Assembly (NCBI RefSeq): GCF_009497775.1
Contig: NZ_CP031012.1
Span: 3,313,235 to 3,377,234, forward strand
Origin: Alcaligenes faecalis
GTDB taxonomy: Bacteria; Pseudomonadota; Gammaproteobacteria; Burkholderiales; Burkholderiaceae_B
Direction of reading: 5' to 3'
DNA length: 64,000 bases
Positions 1 to 9,378 of the stretch are shown here, piece after piece. The notes beneath the pieces were generated by a model. It saw only the letters and a list, made by a program, of their open reading frames with translations. It searched no databases and was not told the origin of the DNA. A program made the translations under genes and the position numbers. Within the stretch, counting starts at the first letter, position 1. Every line of letters begins with the position of its first letter.

Positions 1-2
1 GC

Positions 3-2192
3 CTGCTGGTGCAGTCGCTGGCGGACTATGTGCAGAAAACTGCCCACCACTGCATTGTGCTGAATTGTCGTGAAGAGAAGCGCCGCGTGGCCTGGCACCC
101 GATTCGCCTCTGGCTGCACGAGCAAATTGCCGATTACATCGCCGCGCAAAACGGCAAGCAGCGCGATCCTTTCTCCGTGCAGACCCTGCAAGAGGCACTG
201 GAAATCAGCCCCAAACAGGCCCAGTCCCTGCATCAATGGTTGAACAGCGGCCCGGACGAACAGGACCTGAACGAGCCTTCCACGGCTCATATGGACTTGC
301 TGTTCAACTTGCTGAGCGGCACTGGCAATTCGCCGCGCCGTCGCCTGCTGATTATTGAAACCGTGCAATGGGCCGACCCGCCTACCCAGCGCCTGATCCG
401 CTTGCTGGCGCACACCGCCCCGCGTCACCCGACCTTGCTGCTGACGACCAGCCGCAAGCCCGGCCATGGCCTGGAACGTGCCGAGCACCTGAGCCTGCGT
501 ACGCTGGACCGCTCCAGCATCAACAGCCTGTTAAGTGGTCAACGAGGACAACGCCTGGCGCGAGATAAACGCAGCCGTCTGGTCAAGCTAAGCGCGGGCA
601 ATCCTGGCCACGCCAATGAGCTGCTGCGCTGTCACGAACTGAATAGCGAATGCAGCGATGCCTTGTGCCTGACTGACCTGATCTGCACCCAGTACCACAG
701 CCTCCTGCCCGCCACGCGTCACATCCTGAGCAGCATCGCCTTGCAGGAACACCCCATTTCCATCGACGAACTGGCTCTGATGCTGCGCCAGGAAAACACC
801 GCTTTGAGCAGCGGCTTGGACACCTTGGCAACACTGGACTTGATTGATGTGCATGACAAGCATGTCTCCTGCCTGCCGCTGGTCTCCCAGGCGCTGGAAC
901 GTGTGGCCATGCAGGAAGAACTGCGCCAGGCCCACTACGCCATCGCCCAGCACGGCATACGCCGTCGTCATGCGCCCGAGTATGTTGCCCTGCATCTGTG
1001 CGAAGCCGAAAGTCCGGAAGCCGCTTTCTGGTGGCAACGCGCTGCCCGCGAGGCTCTGGCGCAGGACGATTTGCGTCAGGCCAGCCAATACCTGCAACGC
1101 TCCTTGAACCGCAGCGAGCTGATTGAGGACCTGCAAGTACGCCAAACCCTGCAATTTGAATGCCGCATGCTGCAAGGCGCCATTGAGTCCTCCTTGTACG
1201 GCCCGGCCTCGGCCTCTACGGCCATGGCCTACGAGCTGGGCCATGAGCTGCATGACGAGCACGATTCGGATCAGGTCATGGTCAGCTTGTGGACAGCCTG
1301 GACAGCTTTCCAGGCCCAGGGCAACTTCGAACAAGCCCTGCAAAAAGCACGCCAGCTGCTGGCCCTGGCCAATGAAACCAGCCACGATCAAAACCGCAGC
1401 TGGGCCTTGTACGCAATTGGTCAGCATGAGCTGTGGAAAGGGAACGTTACCAATGCCATCCAGACGCTAAACCTGAGTCTGGCTGTCTTTGATGACCTGA
1501 AGGAGCAAAACAGCCGTCAGGCCATTGCCGAGCACTTCCCTCAGTCCATTACTTTTGGAACCCTGAGCGTCGCCCTGGCCTTGAAAGGCAATATGGACGC
1601 TGCACAGCAGCACGCCCATCTGGCCTTGCAATCCTTGCGTGAGGACACCGCCTTTTCCCTGCGCGCCATTACCCATTTGTTCGTTATGCAGGCCTACTAC
1701 CTGATGGAACAGCTGGAAGACTGTCTGCAAGTGGCCGAGCTGTCCCTGCAAGAGCTGCAAAAATCACATAACCCCGAGCCCTGGTCTGCGCTTAGCCGCT
1801 CTTACCTGCACTATTGCCATGTAATGCTGCATGGCCGCGAAACCAGCCTGCAATCCCTGCTCGATTGCGTACAGATCGCCCAGTACGGCCTGCCCATCAC
1901 CGCCGACGGCCTGATGAGCCGCATTGCCCGTGCCATGATTCGCCTGGGCCGCAGCAATGAAGCCATGCCCTGGCTGGACAAGGCGGCCGCTCAAGGACTG
2001 CGCTACGACACCGACAGCCTGGGCACCGAGCTGCACTGTGTGCGCGGTGATGCCTGGATGGCTCTGGGCGAAAACGCGCAAGCCTTGCAAGAGTGGAATC
2101 TGGCCGAGCAACACATGGAAAAACATGGACTACGTCGCTACGCAGACTGGATTCAGACCCGCCGACAGGCCGTACAAAAACTCAAAGTCTAG
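3..2192 (+). CDS. STAND-like AAA ATPase with TPR-like C-terminus (5' end outside the window)
   Basis: The reading frame is already open at base 3, so the true start lies upstream and only the C-terminal part is visible. A Walker B-like stretch (LLIIETVQWADPP) sits near residue 113 of the visible part and is followed by LLLTTSRK, the order found in AAA_16/STAND ATPases used by signal-transduction regulators. The rest, from about residue 250, is alpha-helical and Ala/Leu-rich with repeated 30-40 residue units resembling TPR or MalT-type repeats. No C-terminal LuxR helix-turn-helix is visible: the protein ends in a basic helix (QTRRQAVQKLKV). An N-terminal cyclase, kinase or DNA-binding domain could exist upstream. 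The family assignment is an inference from motifs and the target is unknown. Confidence 0.7.
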   Translation: MLVQSLADYVQKTAHHCIVLNCREEKRRVAWHPIRLWLHEQIADYIAAQNGKQRDPFSVQTLQEALEISPKQAQSLHQWLNSGPDEQDLNEPSTAHMDLLFNLLSGTGNSPRRRLLIIETVQWADPPTQRLIRLLAHTAPRHPTLLLTTSRKPGHGLERAEHLSLRTLDRSSINSLLSGQRGQRLARDKRSRLVKLSAGNPGHANELLRCHELNSECSDALCLTDLICTQYHSLLPATRHILSSIALQEHPISIDELALMLRQENTALSSGLDTLATLDLIDVHDKHVSCLPLVSQALERVAMQEELRQAHYAIAQHGIRRRHAPEYVALHLCEAESPEAAFWWQRAAREALAQDDLRQASQYLQRSLNRSELIEDLQVRQTLQFECRMLQGAIESSLYGPASASTAMAYELGHELHDEHDSDQVMVSLWTAWTAFQAQGNFEQALQKARQLLALANETSHDQNRSWALYAIGQHELWKGNVTNAIQTLNLSLAVFDDLKEQNSRQAIAEHFPQSITFGTLSVALALKGNMDAAQQHAHLALQSLREDTAFSLRAITHLFVMQAYYLMEQLEDCLQVAELSLQELQKSHNPEPWSALSRSYLHYCHVMLHGRETSLQSLLDCVQIAQYGLPITADGLMSRIARAMIRLGRSNEAMPWLDKAAAQGLRYDTDSLGTELHCVRGDAWMALGENAQALQEWNLAEQHMEKHGLRRYADWIQTRRQAVQKLKV

Positions 2193-2216
2193 TCAGCAAC
2201 GGGCTACGCCAACATG

Positions 2217-2258
2217 AAAATGCCCCCAAGGATAACGCTTTATCCTTGGGGGCATTTC
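2217..2258. terminator. bidirectional terminator between converging genes
   Basis: A perfect 14-bp stem (2221-2234 with 2241-2254) and a 6-base loop, flanked by AAAA on the left and TTT on the right. It can therefore end transcription of the ATPase gene on the plus strand and of the phospholipase D-family gene on the minus strand. Confidence 0.85.
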
Positions 2259-2286
2259 ACATCAAACGTAAGTGCCTGAATCGGGC

Positions 2287-3891
2287 TTAAAGCAGCCACT
2301 CGATTGGCAAGATAGACAAGACGCCAACCCCGGCTCGTCGCCAGATACTGGCATTAGGCTCGGAAGTGAAAAAGCGCTGGGTGCCGTCTTCGTTCAGTTG
2401 AATCCACACCAGATCGCCCTTCTCGTCCAGTTCCACACGATAGCTGCGGTAAGGCAGGACTTCCTCAAAACTCTTGGACAGGGCCTGCGCCATTTCAGAG
2501 CTTTCAATAATAAAACCCAGTTCCGTATTCAAATTGACCGAGCGCGGATCGAAATTGAAGGAGCCAACAAACAAGCGCTTGCCATCCACCGCAAAGGTCT
2601 TGGCATGCAAGGCCGAACCCGAACTACCAAAAGGCCCGGAACCGTGGCGGGTCGGGTTATCCAAGGTGGGGCGCAGCTCCAGCAATTGCACACCCGCTTC
2701 AAGCAAAGCCTTGCGTCGTTTCGCATAACCTGCATGTACAGCCGTCACGTCTGTTGCAGCCAGGGAGTTGGTCAGAATACGGACCTTCATGCCAGGCCGT
2801 TTCATCATTTCCTCAAAGGCCCGCACACCCGCAGCGGTAGGCACAAAATACGAGGACACCAGATCCACCTGGCTGGTGGGTTTACCCAGCACATGGTCCA
2901 TCTGCCAAACCAGCAACTGCTCCGGGTTAACGGGCCCTAAAGCCTTGGCCGGATCATCGCTGATCATGGTGGTGCGCGCCCACTGGAAATCCAGCTCGCC
3001 ACGCACTAAATAACTGACCAGATCGGACTCGCGCAGCACCTGCTGGTAATCCTTGGCGCGTGGCTGACCTTCAGCCTCTTGCAACTTCGCCTGAAACTTC
3101 ACCAGCGCTTCCGGCCCGCCTGTCTTGATCAGGCTGTCCACCGGATAGGCCGATTGGCTGGCCCAGTAACGATCAAAATCCTTGGAGACGTCCTGCACCA
3201 CGGCACCAATTGCCATCACGTCCAGATCCGCAAACAGGACGTCCTGAGTCGCACCGAAGTACTCATCGCCCACATTGCGCCCACCAATAATGGTGACCTG
3301 GTTATCCACGGTGAAAGACTTGTTGTGCATGCGCCGGTTCAGGCGGGAAAAGTCCGTCAGAAAACCCAAGGGCTTGGGCCAGCGCAGCACAAAGGGGTTG
3401 AACAGCCGCACCTCCACATTGGGATGGGCATTCAGGGCGGCCAAGGTATCATCCAGCCCGGTGATACCGTTGTCATCAATCAACAAACGCACACGCACGC
3501 CGCGCTCGGCAGCCTGCAACAAGGTGCCCAGCATCAAGGTGCCGGTGGTGTCGCCCCGCCAGATGTAATACTGCACATCCAGCGTTTTTTGAGCGGCAAA
3601 CGCCAGCAAGGCACGGGCGGCATAAGCGTCGTGCGGATCGAACAAAGGATAAATGCCGGTCAGGCCCGGATGCTCCTGTGCCATGGGGGCCACCGCCTGG
3701 CCAATCATGGTGTCCCTGGCCTGATCCAGCGGCAAAGCCTCGCTTTGACTACGTCCTTCCAGCGAAGGCAAGGCACAGCCTGTCAGGCCGGCCACCAAGG
3801 CGCCACCCGCCATCAAGCTGCGCCAGAAAAAGGACGGAGCTTGCCCCGAGGAACGGGGTATCGTCGGCTTCTTGGCGGGGTCGATTTTCAT
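2287..3891 (-). CDS. phospholipase D-family lipoprotein (cardiolipin synthase C-like)
   Basis: Two HxKxxxxD motifs, HNKSFTVD near residue 189 and HAKTFAVD near residue 428, give the pseudo-dimeric catalytic site of the phospholipase D superfamily. The closest known bacterial class is ClsC/YmdC, which makes cardiolipin from two phospholipids. Both motifs are followed by the expected Gly/Asn segments (GGRNVGDEY and GSFNFDPRS). The start is placed at ATG 3891, because translation from there gives a basic N-terminus, a hydrophobic segment and a lipobox (GLTGC), indicating an anchored lipoprotein. An upstream in-frame extension would bury the signal. The protein has 534 residues, somewhat longer than E. 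coli ClsC. It converges on the upstream ATPase gene across a shared terminator. The substrate is inferred and not proven. Confidence 0.85.
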   Translation of the reverse strand: MKIDPAKKPTIPRSSGQAPSFFWRSLMAGGALVAGLTGCALPSLEGRSQSEALPLDQARDTMIGQAVAPMAQEHPGLTGIYPLFDPHDAYAARALLAFAAQKTLDVQYYIWRGDTTGTLMLGTLLQAAERGVRVRLLIDDNGITGLDDTLAALNAHPNVEVRLFNPFVLRWPKPLGFLTDFSRLNRRMHNKSFTVDNQVTIIGGRNVGDEYFGATQDVLFADLDVMAIGAVVQDVSKDFDRYWASQSAYPVDSLIKTGGPEALVKFQAKLQEAEGQPRAKDYQQVLRESDLVSYLVRGELDFQWARTTMISDDPAKALGPVNPEQLLVWQMDHVLGKPTSQVDLVSSYFVPTAAGVRAFEEMMKRPGMKVRILTNSLAATDVTAVHAGYAKRRKALLEAGVQLLELRPTLDNPTRHGSGPFGSSGSALHAKTFAVDGKRLFVGSFNFDPRSVNLNTELGFIIESSEMAQALSKSFEEVLPYRSYRVELDEKGDLVWIQLNEDGTQRFFTSEPNASIWRRAGVGVLSILPIEWLL

Positions 3892-4043
3892 GAAAGCATC
3901 TCTGTGGGCATGGGTATCGCTCCACATAGTAGCACCGCCCCTGTGGCCAATCCCTGGCACGTTTCGCAATCAATACTTGCAGCAAGTGGCAGGGCGGACA
4001 ACAATAAAGCATCCGCCCATTCTTTAAACTTGAAACAAGTAGC

Positions 4044-4967
4044 ATGCCCCCCGCCACGTCCTCTGCATTACTGCCCCGCCACCTTGCCATTATTTTGCTG
4101 TTGATGCTGGGCAGCTCCTTCGCCGCCAACCATATTGCGGCCAAAGTAGCGCTGGACCATGGCACCGGGCTGATCATCTCGGTTATTTTTCGCTCGGCCG
4201 CCGCCACCCTGGCCTTGAGCATGCTGCTGATCTGGCGCAAGCAAGCCCTGTACGTACCCCGTCAGTATCTGGGCTGGCAGCTGATGCTGGGCGGGCTGAT
4301 CACCATGCAGTGCATGCTGATTTATTCCTCCATTGCCCGCATCCCTGTCGCCCTGGCCTTGCTGGTGGCCAATATGTACCCGATTCTGCTGGCCCTGCTG
4401 ACCTGGATACTGGGCGGGCACAAACCCACGCGCAAGACGTCCATCATCATGGTGGCGATTCTGGTTGGCCTCTTGCTGGCGCTGGACGCCCCCAGCCTGA
4501 TCAAAGGGGCCACACTGGATGGGCAATGGGTGCTGGGTGTGGTGTGCAGCCTGCTGACCGCCCTGACCTTTGCGATTGGCCTGTGGATTACAGAAAATAA
4601 ACTGGCGCCCCTGCCCGGTCTGGTGCGCAGTTTCTGTACCATCAGCCAAACCCTGGTCTGCCTGATTGCGCTCAGCCCCCTGGGGCTGCTGCCTGGTGGC
4701 TCTTCCCTGCCCCACGATGCTGTAGGCTGGATTGCCCTGTCGCTGGTCTGCGTGCTGTACACCACGGGCTTTGTAACCCTGTTTGTGCTGGCTCCCCGCC
4801 TGGACATGACACGCAATGCGCCCTTCATGAATATGGAGCCGGTGGCCTCACTGATTCTGGGCTGGCTGATTCTGAAACAGACCTTGAACTCCACCCAATT
4901 GCTGGGTGGAGCGGTGGTGCTTAGCGGGATTGTGGCGCTGGCCTACCAGCGCGCCCCACGCAAATAA
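4044..4967 (+). CDS. DMT-superfamily (EamA) transporter
   Basis: A 307-residue protein made almost entirely of hydrophobic helices, consistent with ten membrane segments in two EamA repeats. The first repeat begins with the family-typical start SSFAANHIAAKVAL, and a second copy follows after residue 155. EamA permeases export or exchange small metabolites such as amino acids and nucleosides, and the sequence does not reveal the substrate. No clear ribosome-binding site precedes ATG 4044, but it is the only reasonable start. The gene stops three bases before the end of the converging nnr gene, so the two share no room for a terminator. Confidence 0.85.
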   Translation: MPPATSSALLPRHLAIILLLMLGSSFAANHIAAKVALDHGTGLIISVIFRSAAATLALSMLLIWRKQALYVPRQYLGWQLMLGGLITMQCMLIYSSIARIPVALALLVANMYPILLALLTWILGGHKPTRKTSIIMVAILVGLLLALDAPSLIKGATLDGQWVLGVVCSLLTALTFAIGLWITENKLAPLPGLVRSFCTISQTLVCLIALSPLGLLPGGSSLPHDAVGWIALSLVCVLYTTGFVTLFVLAPRLDMTRNAPFMNMEPVASLILGWLILKQTLNSTQLLGGAVVLSGIVALAYQRAPRK

Positions 4968-4970
4968 GCC

Positions 4971-6455
4971 TCAGGCCCTGGACAGAAGGTGCTGCCAAAC
5001 ACGCGGCAGTACTTCTATCAAATCCTCCGGGATCAGGCCGGGGCCAAACTCCAGCGCAGCTTGTGAATGCAGCCAGACTGCCGCACCGGCCGCTTCAAAG
5101 GCTGGCATGCCCTGGGTCAGCAGGCCACAAACCAGGCCCGCCAAGACATCCCCGCTGCCGCCTGTGGCCAGCCAAGGCGGTGCGCAGGCATTGATCAGGG
5201 CCCGCCCATCGGGCGCGGCAATCACCGTATCGGCCCCTTTCAGGACTAGCACGGCCCCACACTGTCTGGCGGCCAAACGCGCTGCCTCCAGCCGGTCCGG
5301 TGCCGCCTCAAAAACACGGGCAAATTCTCCAGCATGGGGTGTCAGCACGCATTGTTCATGCAAGGCATCCAGCAATTCCTGCGGCTGCTCTGCAAAGCTG
5401 CTGATAGCATCGGCGTCCAGAACACAAGGCCGTTCCGTCGCCAGCAAGGCCAAGGTCAGACGACGGGTTTCCTCGCCCAACCCCGCCCCCGGCCCCACCA
5501 GCCAGGCGCGAATACGCTCGTCCGTGGTCAGAGTGTCATCCAAAGGGGCCACCATGATGCTGTCCAATGCACCGGCGTAAACCGGCCAGACCGAAGGCGG
5601 CACGGCCATGCTGACCAGCCCGGCACCCGCGCGTTGCGCAGCACGGGCCGCCAGACGACTGGCTCCGGTCATCTGCGCGCCCCCGACCACCAAGGCATGC
5701 CCACGTGTGTATTTGTGGCTCTGGGCCCCCAACTGCGGCAGATGAGCCTGCCACAAGGCGGGCTCATTCAACCAGGTGTTGGCCTCTTGCAAGGCCGGGG
5801 CTGGCATGCCGATTTCGGCCAGCTCCAGCTTGCCGCACAGCGCTCGCCCCGGATACAGCACATGGCCCGGTTTATAGCGCACAAAGCTGACTGTCACCGT
5901 GGCAGGGGCAACCACACCCTTCACCTGCCCGCTGGCTCCATCCAGGCCCGAAGGTACGTCAATGGCACACACGGGGACTTTGGAAGCAGCCAGGGACTGA
6001 ATCAGGGCCGCTGTCTCGCCTTCTACGTCACGATCCAGACCTGCGCCCAGCAAACCATCCACCACCACGGAAAAACGTCGAAAGTCCGGGCATTGGCTTT
6101 CCCAACGACCCTGCCATTGCGTTTGGGCCCAGGCAGCCGTTCCTTGTCGCAGGGACGGGTCCACCAGACTGAACACGGAAACAACCCGCCCCTGTTCGCG
6201 CAGAATTTGCGCCGCTACCAAGGCATCCCCGCCGTTATTACCCGGCCCGCACAAAAACAGCACCGCCCCTTGCGGCCAGTGCCGCTGCACGGCACGCGCT
6301 ACCGCACTGGCGGCGGCCTGCATCAATTGCTCGATGGATACCCCGAAAGCCGGCGCTGCCGCATCCATGCTGGCGCACTGTGCCGGGCTGTATAGAGCCT
6401 GTTTTCCTGGAGCAGCACTCAGGGGCAAAAAACCGTATTGGGACACGAAGGGCAT
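4971..6455 (-). CDS. nnr: bifunctional NAD(P)HX epimerase / ADP-dependent NAD(P)HX dehydratase
   Basis: This 494-residue protein has the two-domain order of Nnr (YjeF). The N-terminal epimerase domain carries the CGPGNNGGDALVAA motif near residue 70. The C-terminal ribokinase-like dehydratase carries GPGAGLG, the TPHAGEFARVF motif and the nucleotide-binding segment ATGGSGDVLAGLV near residue 435. It repairs hydrated NADH and NADPH, using ADP for the dehydration step. Length and domain order are normal for the family. Its start is separated from xdhC, upstream on the same strand, by a strong terminator, so it is probably transcribed on its own. Confidence 0.95.
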   Translation of the reverse strand: MPFVSQYGFLPLSAAPGKQALYSPAQCASMDAAAPAFGVSIEQLMQAAASAVARAVQRHWPQGAVLFLCGPGNNGGDALVAAQILREQGRVVSVFSLVDPSLRQGTAAWAQTQWQGRWESQCPDFRRFSVVVDGLLGAGLDRDVEGETAALIQSLAASKVPVCAIDVPSGLDGASGQVKGVVAPATVTVSFVRYKPGHVLYPGRALCGKLELAEIGMPAPALQEANTWLNEPALWQAHLPQLGAQSHKYTRGHALVVGGAQMTGASRLAARAAQRAGAGLVSMAVPPSVWPVYAGALDSIMVAPLDDTLTTDERIRAWLVGPGAGLGEETRRLTLALLATERPCVLDADAISSFAEQPQELLDALHEQCVLTPHAGEFARVFEAAPDRLEAARLAARQCGAVLVLKGADTVIAAPDGRALINACAPPWLATGGSGDVLAGLVCGLLTQGMPAFEAAGAAVWLHSQAALEFGPGLIPEDLIEVLPRVWQHLLSRA

Positions 6456-6549
6456 GGCAGGCTCACAAAGGCAGAAATCAAAACGTCCCTACGCGGCACG
6501 GGCTTGTCACCCGCTGGCGGCCTGCTGAAGACAGCAAGCGTCAGGTCCT

Positions 6550-6592
6550 GGGCGGCCCGGAGACAAAAAAAGAACGGGTCGCCGCCCGTTCT
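6550..6592 (-). terminator. terminator of the picT1-picA transport operon
   Basis: Read on the minus strand, an 8-bp stem (AGAACGGG/CCCGTTCT, 6571-6578 with 6585-6592) is followed directly by seven T residues. It lies 52 bases beyond the xdhC stop and ends the long leftward operon. The next 15 bases (6550-6564) recur almost unchanged after another terminator near 57.78 kb. Confidence 0.85.
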
Positions 6593-6643
6593 CTTATCTT
6601 AGTGCGAATTGTCTGAATGCAGAACTGTCGCAGCAGCCACCCT

Positions 6644-7666
6644 CTAGGCCGACTGCTGTTCTTGTCTATCCTTGACAGAGCCAACGGACAGCTCACGCGG
6701 CACATCCACACCGTTCTTGATCGCAATGATCTCGGCCATGATACTGACAGCAATCTCTGCCGGGGTCTTGCTGCCTATATACAAGCCAATCGGACCTTTG
6801 AGCTTGTCGATTTCTTCAGCCGTCAGGTCAAAGTATTCGGCCAGGCGTTCACGACGGCTCTGATTATTACGTCGCGAGCCAATCGCCCCCACATAAAAGG
6901 CACTGCTCTTGAGCGCCTCCAGCAAGGCCATATCGTCCAGTTTGGGATCGTGCGTCAGAGCCACAATGGCTGTGCGTCGATCCGGCACGCAGGCAATGAC
7001 TTCATCGTCCGGCATGCCGCTGACCACACGTGCACCCGCCACGCTCCAGCCCTGAATATGCTCGCTGCGCGGATCGCAGACTGTCACATCAAAGCCATTG
7101 AACAAGGCAATGGTCGCCACGTACTCGGACAGTTGTCCGCCCCCGATCAGCAAGAGCCGATAAGACGGGCCAAAAGTGACCGACAGGCAGTCCTGGCTTA
7201 AATGCAAGGCAGCCGGAACGCGGGTGGCACTGCTCCAGACACGGCCGGTTTGCAGATCCACGTGTCGTTGCACCAGACGACGCTGTTCCAGCAGGCCCAA
7301 CACGTCTGACAAGGCTTGCGGGCAGGGGTTGAACTCCACCAGCAAACGGATCGTGCCACCACAAGGCAGGCCAAAGCGATGCGCCTCATCCGCGCTGATG
7401 CCATACGTCAACAACTGGGGACGGCCATCGCCATGCAGGCGCTTATCCGCCCCTTCGGGGTCGTGGTAGGCGCGGATCAGATCGTCCTCGATACAACCGC
7501 CCGAGACCGACCCGACCACCGCCCCACCTTTTTCCAGAGCCATGATGGAGCCCTCTGGACGCGGGGACGAGCCCCAGGTCTGCACAACCGTGACCAGAAT
7601 GGCGTCACGTCCTTGTGCGCGCCACTCTTGCAGCTGGCGCAATACCCTGACATCCAGGCTCTCCAT
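6644..7666 (-). CDS. XdhC/CoxI-family molybdenum cofactor insertion protein
   Basis: A 340-residue protein with an N-terminal XdhC_CoxI domain (WGSSPRPEGS near residue 31, then GSVSGGCIEDD) and a C-terminal XdhC Rossmann domain (LLIGGGQLSEYVA near residue 171). XdhC proteins bind molybdenum cofactor, help its sulfuration and hand it to xanthine-dehydrogenase-family enzymes. Here it is the last gene of the operon that encodes the PicA molybdenum hydroxylase, so it is very likely the dedicated maturation factor of that enzyme. A good ribosome-binding site (CAGGAGACAG) precedes ATG 7666. It lies 24 bases downstream of the TRAP large permease gene and is followed by a strong terminator. Confidence 0.9.
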   Translation of the reverse strand: MESLDVRVLRQLQEWRAQGRDAILVTVVQTWGSSPRPEGSIMALEKGGAVVGSVSGGCIEDDLIRAYHDPEGADKRLHGDGRPQLLTYGISADEAHRFGLPCGGTIRLLVEFNPCPQALSDVLGLLEQRRLVQRHVDLQTGRVWSSATRVPAALHLSQDCLSVTFGPSYRLLLIGGGQLSEYVATIALFNGFDVTVCDPRSEHIQGWSVAGARVVSGMPDDEVIACVPDRRTAIVALTHDPKLDDMALLEALKSSAFYVGAIGSRRNNQSRRERLAEYFDLTAEEIDKLKGPIGLYIGSKTPAEIAVSIMAEIIAIKNGVDVPRELSVGSVKDRQEQQSA

Positions 7667-7690
7667 ATCTGTCTCCTGTCTTTCCTGTGT

Positions 7691-9370
7691 TTACTTGAAT
7701 ACCGGCATCCCGCCGCCATCGCCCGAATCATCAAACGGATTCAAGTCGGCACCGTATTCATCCTGCATTTCGATCGTGACCGTACTGGGATCAACTTTCG
7801 CCCCCGTCCCCTTGTAGTGCGTCACCATGCCTGGGAACAGCAGCACCACGGCAATCATGACAATCTGGATGCAGATAAAGGGTACGGAGCCCCAGTAAAT
7901 GTCGCCTGTGGCCACACCCGGGATCTTCTTCTTGGTCACTTTGTCGATGTAATCATCCTTGGGCGCCACCGAGCGCAAATAAAATAGTGAGAAGCCAAAT
8001 GGTGGATGCATAAAGGATGTTTGCATATTAACGGCTAAGAGCACGCCAAACCAGATTAAATCGATGCCCATCTTGTCAGCCACCGGCCCCAGCAAAGGCA
8101 CGATGATGAAAGCCAGCTCGAAGAAATCCAGGAAAAAGGCCAGTACAAACACCAGCACACTGACCAGAATCAGGAAGCCATATTCGCCGCCAGGCAGGTC
8201 AATCAGCAGGTGCTCCACCCACAGGTCGCCATCCACGCCACGGAAGGTCAGCGAGAAGATGGTGGAACCGATCAGAATGAACATCACAAAGCAGGAAAGC
8301 TTGGCCGTGGTATCCATGGCTTGCTTGAGCAGGTCGATGCTCAGGCGGCGACGGCTGACCGCCATCAGAATCGCGCCCACGGCGCCCATGGCCCCGCCTT
8401 CGGTCGGTGTCGCAATACCCAGAAAGATCGTCCCCAGCACCAGGAAAATCAGGCCCAAGGGCGGAATCATCACGAACACCACGCGTTCGGCCAGCACCGA
8501 CAGCAAGCCCAGCTTCAGCCATTTGTTGATCAGGGCCAACACGAAAGCCACACCACCAACCAGCAAGATGCAAATAATGACCTTCTCATCTACCGGGCCG
8601 TTAGGATCAACCCAAAACTCGTCCAATACATAACCGGCCACCAACGAGATCAACAGCAACACGCACAAGGAGCGTGCACCCGAGCGACCATTGGATTCCG
8701 AGTAAGTACGATGTTCGGCGGGGATCGGCGGCACATCCTTGGGACGCAGCACTGCCAGAATCAGGATGTAGAGCAGATAAGCGCCGGTCAGCACCAGACC
8801 GGGCACCATGGCGCCACGGTACATATCGCCTACCGAACGACCCAACTGGTCAGCCAATACGATCAACACCAGAGATGGCGGAATAATTTGCGACAAGGTG
8901 CCCGAAGCAGCGATCACACCCGTTGCCAATCGGCGGCTGTAGCCATAGCGCAGCATGATGGGCAAGGAGATCAAGCCCATGGAAATCACCGAGGCCGACA
9001 CCACACCCGTGGTGGCTGCCAGCATGGCTCCCACAAACACCACAGCAATGGCCAGGCCGCCGGGCATGGAGCCAAACAGCTGACCAATCGTATCGAGCAG
9101 GTCTTCTGCCATGCCCGACCGCTCCAGAATCAGCCCCATAAAGGTAAAGAAGGGAATCGCCAGCAAGGTATCGTTGGCCATGATGCCAAACACACGCAGC
9201 GGCAGCGCCTGGAACAGAGACCAGTTGAACAGGCCCATTTCCACACCAATCAGACCGAACACCATCCCGTTGGCGGCCAGCGCAAAGGCAACCGGAAAGC
9301 CCAGCAGCAAGAAAACAATCAGTGATGCAAACATCACTGGCGCCATATTGGCGACAAATAAATCCATCAT
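7691..9370 (-). CDS. TRAP transporter large membrane subunit (DctM type)
   Basis: A 559-residue, highly hydrophobic protein with the DctM/SiaM start (ASLIVFLLLGFPVAFALA) and conserved TRAP segments such as PFFTFMGLILERSGMAEDLLD. It forms the transport channel of a Na+-coupled TRAP carboxylate importer together with the small DctQ subunit encoded 8 bases upstream. It is about 120 residues longer than a standard DctM because of a hydrophilic insert near residue 215 and a polar, Asp/Gly-rich tail. Two adjacent ATG codons (9370 and 9367) could both serve as start. The partner binding protein is encoded far upstream, as the first gene of the operon. Uptake of picolinate or a related pyridine acid is inferred from context. 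Confidence 0.9.
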   Translation of the reverse strand: MMDLFVANMAPVMFASLIVFLLLGFPVAFALAANGMVFGLIGVEMGLFNWSLFQALPLRVFGIMANDTLLAIPFFTFMGLILERSGMAEDLLDTIGQLFGSMPGGLAIAVVFVGAMLAATTGVVSASVISMGLISLPIMLRYGYSRRLATGVIAASGTLSQIIPPSLVLIVLADQLGRSVGDMYRGAMVPGLVLTGAYLLYILILAVLRPKDVPPIPAEHRTYSESNGRSGARSLCVLLLISLVAGYVLDEFWVDPNGPVDEKVIICILLVGGVAFVLALINKWLKLGLLSVLAERVVFVMIPPLGLIFLVLGTIFLGIATPTEGGAMGAVGAILMAVSRRRLSIDLLKQAMDTTAKLSCFVMFILIGSTIFSLTFRGVDGDLWVEHLLIDLPGGEYGFLILVSVLVFVLAFFLDFFELAFIIVPLLGPVADKMGIDLIWFGVLLAVNMQTSFMHPPFGFSLFYLRSVAPKDDYIDKVTKKKIPGVATGDIYWGSVPFICIQIVMIAVVLLFPGMVTHYKGTGAKVDPSTVTIEMQDEYGADLNPFDDSGDGGGMPVFK

Positions 9371-9378
9371 GATCTGGT

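Noticed and set aside
588..1427. Long minus-strand frame inside the first gene (and similar long antisense frames at 3079-4104, 8210-9325, 14728-17028 and 61633-62988)
   Set aside because: These are high-GC mirror frames of real genes, without ribosome-binding sites or domains.
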